Below are positions 1-2,484 of a DNA stretch of 5,019 nt, in pieces; positions within the stretch are counted from its first letter, which is position 1, and every line of letters begins with the position of its first letter. Both the position numbers and the translations under genes were made by a program. The stretch lies in contig CAYOBW010000414.1 in NCBI GenBank assembly GCA_964402115.1, forward strand, positions 1-5,019, in the 5' to 3' direction. The DNA comes from CAYOBW01 sp964402115 (GTDB taxonomy: Bacteria; Verrucomicrobiota; Kiritimatiellia; UBA8416; CAYOBW01). Under the pieces are notes generated by a model, which made no database searches, was not told the DNA's origin, and worked only from the letters and a program-made list of their open reading frames with translations.

Positions 1-120
1 TCTTCGAGTACGAGGACGAGGACCGTTCGCTTCGCTCACTGAGGACGAGGACGATGTACGCCGGAATCCCTCCATCTTCCTCCCGCACAACGGCCCGCCT
101 CAAACTGCGAGCGGAGCGAG
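1..120. other. Non-coding left edge with short repeats
   Basis: I see no credible gene here. The stretch contains two blocks of GAGGAC/GAGTAC-type units separated by a CGTTCGCTTCGCTCACT segment, then unstructured sequence, then the left arm of an inverted repeat that reaches the end of the minus-strand gene. A short open frame starting at 54 on the plus strand has a low-complexity, Arg/Ser/Pro-rich product with no family resemblance and crosses the real minus-strand gene, so it is not called. Confidence 0.6.
6..54. repeat. Interrupted GAGGAC 6-bp repeat blocks
   Basis: Positions 6-23 read GAGTACGAGGACGAGGAC and positions 41-54 read GAGGACGAGGACGA, a 6-bp period seen twice. The 17-bp spacer (24-40) contains TTCGCTTCGCTCAC, which loosely resembles the reverse complement of 107-121 (GCGAGCGGAGCGAGC). 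The blocks lie outside any gene and probably continue to the left of the window. From memory, such degenerate 6-bp intergenic arrays are common in some PVC genomes. Their function is unknown. Confidence 0.6.
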
Positions 121-135
121 CTAGTTTGCAGGCGG
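95..135. repeat. Inverted repeat spanning the minus-gene stop codon
   Basis: CCGCCTCAAACT (95-106) pairs with AGTTTG (123-128) plus AGGCGG (130-135), giving 12 bp with one bulged C at 129 and a 16-nt loop. The right arm covers the last codons and the TAG stop of the minus-strand gene. The transcript of that gene could therefore fold at its 3' end, as a terminator or stability element. No T-tract follows in the minus direction, so a classical intrinsic terminator is not supported. Confidence 0.5.
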
Positions 136-498
136 ATGTTGGCCGCCGTGGTCTCCGGGTTCTCGACAGCGCGTCACGCGTCCGTCAACCCCAAACCAAA
201 CAACATGAGCCCGCAAATCAGGCACCGGGATGTCGCCCGAGTCCGTCCAAGAGTACTCCCAATACTCACCCGTTGCCGCCGTCGATGTCGTTGCGCCTGG
301 TTTGCCGAGAAGTGCGGTGACTTCGGCCTTGGTCATGCCGACGGTCAACCGCGCCCATCCATCTGGTTTCGGCGGATCAAGTGGGCCGGTGTAGAACGCC
401 TTGGAGATTGCCAACAGGAGGATGGCTGCTGCAAGCAGAACCGTCGCCCCAGCGCCCATGATGATCTTCGTCTTCTTCGTCATCATCCTCTTGGCCAA
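121..498 (-). CDS. Small membrane-anchored protein with BamE/SmpA-OmlA-like domain
   Basis: The predicted product has 125 residues. Residues 1-12 are basic (Lys/Arg/Met-rich) and are followed by a hydrophobic segment at about 12-31, which reads as an uncleaved signal anchor. No lipobox cysteine is present, unlike true BamE. A Pro-rich linker (about 37-47) leads to WARLTVGMTKAEVTALLGKP at 48-67. The GMTxxEVxxLLGxP pattern followed by an aromatic WEYSW segment (80-84) and a VVWFGVDGRV strand (99-108) is typical of the SmpA/OmlA fold, in which small periplasmic or outer-membrane-linked proteins mediate protein contacts. The start taken is TTG at 498, because AGGA lies 6 nt upstream on the minus strand. 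In-frame ATG codons at 486 and 483 are alternatives and would shorten the basic head only. It is divergent from the glycosidase gene, so it is probably a separate unit. Specific role unknown; it need not belong to the BAM complex. Confidence 0.72.
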   Translation of the reverse strand: MAKRMMTKKTKIIMGAGATVLLAAAILLLAISKAFYTGPLDPPKPDGWARLTVGMTKAEVTALLGKPGATTSTAATGEYWEYSWTDSGDIPVPDLRAHVVWFGVDGRVTRCREPGDHGGQHPPAN

Positions 499-504
499 CC
501 TCTG

Positions 505-508
505 TCCT
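505..508 (-). promoter_or_regulatory. Ribosome binding site of the BamE-like gene
   Basis: On the minus strand the sequence before the TTG codon reads AAAAGGACAGAGG. AGGA is separated from TTG by 6 nt, which favours the TTG start. A second purine run, GAGG (502-499), sits 12 nt from the ATG at 486, a poor spacing. Confidence 0.4.
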
Positions 509-603
509 TTTGACGTCCATGTCGGAAGTCACAGGCCCGGCCAAGGGCGAGGGACTGCCGGGGCGTGTACGGAGGGGGGTGGCGTGACGCGTGCAGCCCT
601 CCA

Positions 604-622
604 CCGCCCGTTGCCAAGGCGG
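604..622. repeat. Short CCGCC/GGCGG hairpin
   Basis: CCGCC (604-608) pairs with GGCGG (618-622) around a 9-nt loop. The same arm sequence recurs in the hairpin at 761-775, so the two may be copies of one repeat motif. There is no T-tract. Confidence 0.35.
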
Positions 623-672
623 AAACTAGAACTTCAGGGGTGGAGTCTCAAGGTGAAACGGCCGGCGACATT

Positions 673-738
673 CAACACGGAACATCCAAGGGTGAAGGTG
701 GGGCAAGTGTCGCGTTGGACATTGGACATTCCGTGTTG
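673..738. repeat. Imperfect inverted repeat CAACACGGAACATCC
   Basis: The left arm at 673-687 (CAACACGGAACATCC) and the right arm at 724-738 (GGACATTCCGTGTTG) are inverted copies matching at 13 of 15 positions, with two adjacent mismatches. A 36-bp spacer separates them. The right arm overlaps the TTGGACA microrepeat. This could be a small non-autonomous repeat with its own terminal symmetry, or a protein-binding site. No transposase or target-site duplication is seen. Confidence 0.5.
715..731. repeat. TTGGACA 7-bp microrepeat
   Basis: TTGGACA occurs in tandem at 715-721 and 722-728, followed by a partial third unit. TTGGACATTGGACATT-like tracts are, from memory, a recurrent intergenic motif in several PVC genomes, where they also produce spurious Asn-Val-Gln or Leu-Asp-Ile-Gly-His peptides in false gene calls. 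Function unknown. Confidence 0.6.
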
Positions 739-760
739 GGCGTTGGCGACGTTCGGAGTC

Positions 761-780
761 CCGCCCTTCAGGCGGTTTTT
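761..780 (+). terminator. Hairpin plus T5: terminator-like element
   Basis: CCGCC (761-765) and GGCGG (771-775) form a 5-bp all-GC stem with loop CTTCA, followed directly by TTTTT (776-780). This is the layout of a short intrinsic terminator on the plus strand. No plus-strand gene lies to its left, so it would act only on a leader transcript or incoming transcription. The stem and T-tract are at the minimum length, and the element could simply be part of an interspersed repeat. Confidence 0.4.
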
Positions 781-792
781 GGCCATGGTGGT

Positions 793-831
793 GGGGCCAT
801 CGACGGGGCCATCGTGCGAACGGATGGCCCC
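793..831. repeat. Duplicated arm with GNRA-capped hairpin
   Basis: GGGGCCATCG occurs twice (793-802 and 805-814, 12-bp period). The second copy pairs perfectly over 9 bp with GATGGCCCC (823-831). Two inner pairs (814-821 and 815-820) and one bulged G at 822 close a GCGA tetraloop (816-819), which fits the stable GNRA class. The first copy could pair with the same right arm instead, so two mutually exclusive folds exist. It lies 82 nt before the glycosidase start. It could be a leader RNA element, an operator with three half sites, or repeat debris. Confidence 0.45.
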
Positions 832-880
832 GCAACGAAGATTGCCGCCGCCGGCGGATTCTGGCATAGTGTTGCGCGCT

Positions 881-896
881 GGCGGGCGGACCCGCC
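881..896 (+). promoter_or_regulatory. GC hairpin next to the glycosidase ribosome binding site
   Basis: GGCGGG (881-886) pairs with CCCGCC (891-896) around the 4-nt loop CGGA, a 6-bp all-GC stem. It ends 4 nt before the GGGGAG ribosome binding site. If transcribed, it would be a stable fold beside the translation start and could modulate initiation or mark the 5' end of a mature leader. Confidence 0.35.
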
Positions 897-900
897 TCGT

Positions 901-906
901 GGGGAG
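901..906 (+). promoter_or_regulatory. Ribosome binding site of the glycosidase gene
   Basis: GGGGAG sits 6 nt before ATG 913. The alternative in-frame ATG at 961 is preceded by GCGGCGGGGCC with no good match, so 913 is preferred. Confidence 0.6.
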
Positions 907-912
907 CGTGCG

Positions 913-2439
913 ATGCACAAGGCGATATACGGCCGCGGCTTGACCGTTCGCGGCGGGGCCATGCTGACCGGCTTGCTGCTGACCGTGAGGTTGGCCGGCG
1001 GCGCAACCATGCTGTGGGTCGAGAACCCGCAGGTGGGGCGGTTGGTCGGGCCGGTGTTCGAGCAGGCGCTGGTCAACATCCTGACCATTAACACGGAGCT
1101 GGCCGATACGAACGTCTGCCGGCGCATCGGCCTGGAGCAGGCCCAGCCGGGCACGGTGCTGCGGGCCGGCGGGGGCGACACGCCGGCCTCCCTGCGTGAC
1201 AACGCGCTCTCCTGCTGGTTCGCCGTGAGTCTCCTGGCGCCCGGCACGGCGCACAACACCCTCTGGGCAGCCTGCGCACGCGGGCCCGACGGGCGCCTGC
1301 GCCTGGACCGGGCGCTGCCCTGGTGGGAGTGGGCCGCGTGGCTGCCGGCTGCCTGGAACCACTACGCCATCACCGGTGACAGGGGGTTCCTGACCAACGC
1401 GTACGACGTGGCGTTTTCCACCCTGGCGGAGTTGCGCGAGTCGCACTTCGACGCGGCGACGGGCCTGTTCCGCGGCCCCGGCGTGCTGCAAACCGGTCTG
1501 TCGGGCTATCCCGTCCCGCCGGCGGCCGGGACGGACGGAGAGGCTGACGTGCGCGACGCGCCGGCGGCCCTGGCGATCCTGCCGCTGAGCGGGAACTGCC
1601 TGGCCGTGCTGGCTTCGCGCGCCGCCGAGCAGTTGGCGGTGTCGGCGGGGCGCACCAACGAAGCGGCCGGCTTTGCGACGGCCACGGCGGCGCTGCGGGG
1701 CGCGGTGAACCGTGCCCTGTGGGAGCCCGAGCGCGGGACCTACGCCTACTTCCTGGCGACGGAGGGGGCAACCGCCGGGCGCACCGCTCCGCAGCAGGAA
1801 ACCGCCGGCCTGGCGCTGGCGCTGCTGTCCGGCGTGGCGGACGCGGCGCAGGCGCGCGGGGTGCTGGGGCGGGCCCAGCCCCTGCGCATGGGAATGCCGC
1901 TGGTCGCGCCGGGCTTCGAGCGGTTCGGCGTCGAACAGCCCGGCCGCTACAACCTGATGGTCTGGCCGGCCGCGCAGGGACTGTGGGGGTGGGCGGCGGC
2001 GCGGTCGGGAGCCGTGGCCGTCTTCGCCGCGGAGATGCTGCGGCTGGCCACCCTGGTCAACGCGAGCCAGGGCACGTTCATGGAGTGCTACAACGGTGTC
2101 AACGGCCGCCCCGAGGGCGGGTGGCAGGGCGGGCAGGAGTGCATGGCGCAGCCGCACCAACTGCTGGGCGCGGCGAGCTTCGTACGGCTGGCCCTGGGCG
2201 GTCTGTTCGGCGTGGAGTTCGTGCCGGCGGGCCTGCGGTTCGCGCCCGTGCTGCCCGAGGGGTGGCGTTCGGCCGAGCTGAAGGAACTGATGTATCGCGG
2301 CATGTCGCTGGATATCGAACTGACCGGGGTCGGCAGCCGGGTCACGGGCGTGCAGCTCGACGGCAAGCCGCAGGCCAGCGCGTTCATCCCGGGAACCCTG
2401 ACCGGCAGTCACGCCCTCCGCATTGTCCTACAGCCTTGA
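913..2439 (+). CDS. Exported six-hairpin glycosidase (MGH1-like / rhamnosidase-like fold)
   Basis: The product is about 508 residues. A basic head (1-16) and hydrophobic stretch (17-28) ending AGGA (28-31) suggest a Sec signal peptide, although Arg26 makes it imperfect. The body is helical and Trp-rich, as in (alpha/alpha)6 toroid glycosidases. Landmarks are ELADTNVCRRIG (from 62), GGGDTPASLRDNALSCW (from 87), a WWEW segment at 137-140, QQETAGLALAL (from 294), VWPAAQGLWGWAA (from 350) and MECYNGVNGRPEGGWQGGQE (from 390). From about 437 (VPAGLRFAPVLPEGW) the chain becomes a short beta-rich C-terminal domain, as in GH78-type and related enzymes. The likely job is hydrolysis of a plant or microbial polysaccharide or oligosaccharide outside the cytoplasm. 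Substrate and CAZy family cannot be fixed by eye. Acidic candidates include Glu62, Asp65, Asp89, Asp96, Glu139, Glu296 and Glu391. It lacks the large N-terminal beta domains of many relatives. The TGA is followed after 45 bp by the heme-protein gene on the same strand. Confidence 0.85.
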   Translation: MHKAIYGRGLTVRGGAMLTGLLLTVRLAGGATMLWVENPQVGRLVGPVFEQALVNILTINTELADTNVCRRIGLEQAQPGTVLRAGGGDTPASLRDNALSCWFAVSLLAPGTAHNTLWAACARGPDGRLRLDRALPWWEWAAWLPAAWNHYAITGDRGFLTNAYDVAFSTLAELRESHFDAATGLFRGPGVLQTGLSGYPVPPAAGTDGEADVRDAPAALAILPLSGNCLAVLASRAAEQLAVSAGRTNEAAGFATATAALRGAVNRALWEPERGTYAYFLATEGATAGRTAPQQETAGLALALLSGVADAAQARGVLGRAQPLRMGMPLVAPGFERFGVEQPGRYNLMVWPAAQGLWGWAAARSGAVAVFAAEMLRLATLVNASQGTFMECYNGVNGRPEGGWQGGQECMAQPHQLLGAASFVRLALGGLFGVEFVPAGLRFAPVLPEGWRSAELKELMYRGMSLDIELTGVGSRVTGVQLDGKPQASAFIPGTLTGSHALRIVLQP

Positions 2440-2444
2440 GCAAG

Positions 2445-2462
2445 TCAGAATTCAGAATTCAG
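2445..2462. repeat. TCAGAAT 7-bp microrepeat in the gene gap
   Basis: TCAGAAT occurs at 2445-2451 and 2452-2458, followed by TCAG, filling much of the 45-bp gap between the glycosidase and the heme-protein gene. TCAGAATTCAGAATTC-type tracts are, from memory, another recurrent intergenic motif of PVC genomes. It has the same 7-bp period as the TTGGACA element but an unrelated sequence. It is AT-rich against a very GC-rich background. No terminator is seen in this gap. Confidence 0.6.
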
Positions 2463-2473
2463 CGAAATCGGGC

Positions 2474-2479
2474 AGGGGG
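2474..2479 (+). promoter_or_regulatory. Ribosome binding site of the HzsA-related gene
   Basis: AGGGGG lies 5 nt before ATG 2485. It is a one-base variant of AGGAGG and supports this start, which is also followed directly by a signal peptide. Confidence 0.5.
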
Positions 2480-2484
2480 TTGTC

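Larger units (their letters stand above)
499..912. other. Divergent intergenic region rich in repeats and hairpins
   Basis: No gene is supported here. In-frame extension of the glycosidase upstream to 565 yields low-complexity peptide with no export signal at its start and runs through a microrepeat, so it is rejected. The region holds an imperfect inverted repeat (673-738) with a TTGGACA microrepeat inside, and compact hairpins at 604-622, 761-780, 805-831 and 881-896. I could not assign a convincing sigma-70 promoter for either gene. The density of structured elements suggests debris of small interspersed repeats, a structured leader for the plus-strand gene, or both. Confidence 0.6.

Noticed and set aside
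1..120. CRISPR array
   Set aside because: Units are 6 bp and contiguous, without 25-40 bp repeats separated by unique spacers.
862..875. Sigma-54-like sequence TGGCATAGTGTTGC upstream of the glycosidase
   Set aside because: The GG and GC elements are 11 bp apart rather than the required 12, and the -24 box has a C-to-T change; the spacing is strict for sigma-54.
565..912. Upstream in-frame extension of the glycosidase to a start at 565
   Set aside because: The added peptide is non-globular, crosses the TTGGACA repeat and hairpins, and would bury the signal peptide. ATG 913 has a good ribosome binding site.
634..2412. Long minus-strand open frame opposite the glycosidase
   Set aside because: Low-complexity Arg/Gln/Gly product that runs across the intergenic microrepeat; no family resemblance, whereas the plus frame matches six-hairpin enzymes.
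2448..2460. Two GAATTC palindromes as a specific protein-binding site
   Set aside because: They follow automatically from the TCAGAAT tandem repeat, so they carry no independent signal.
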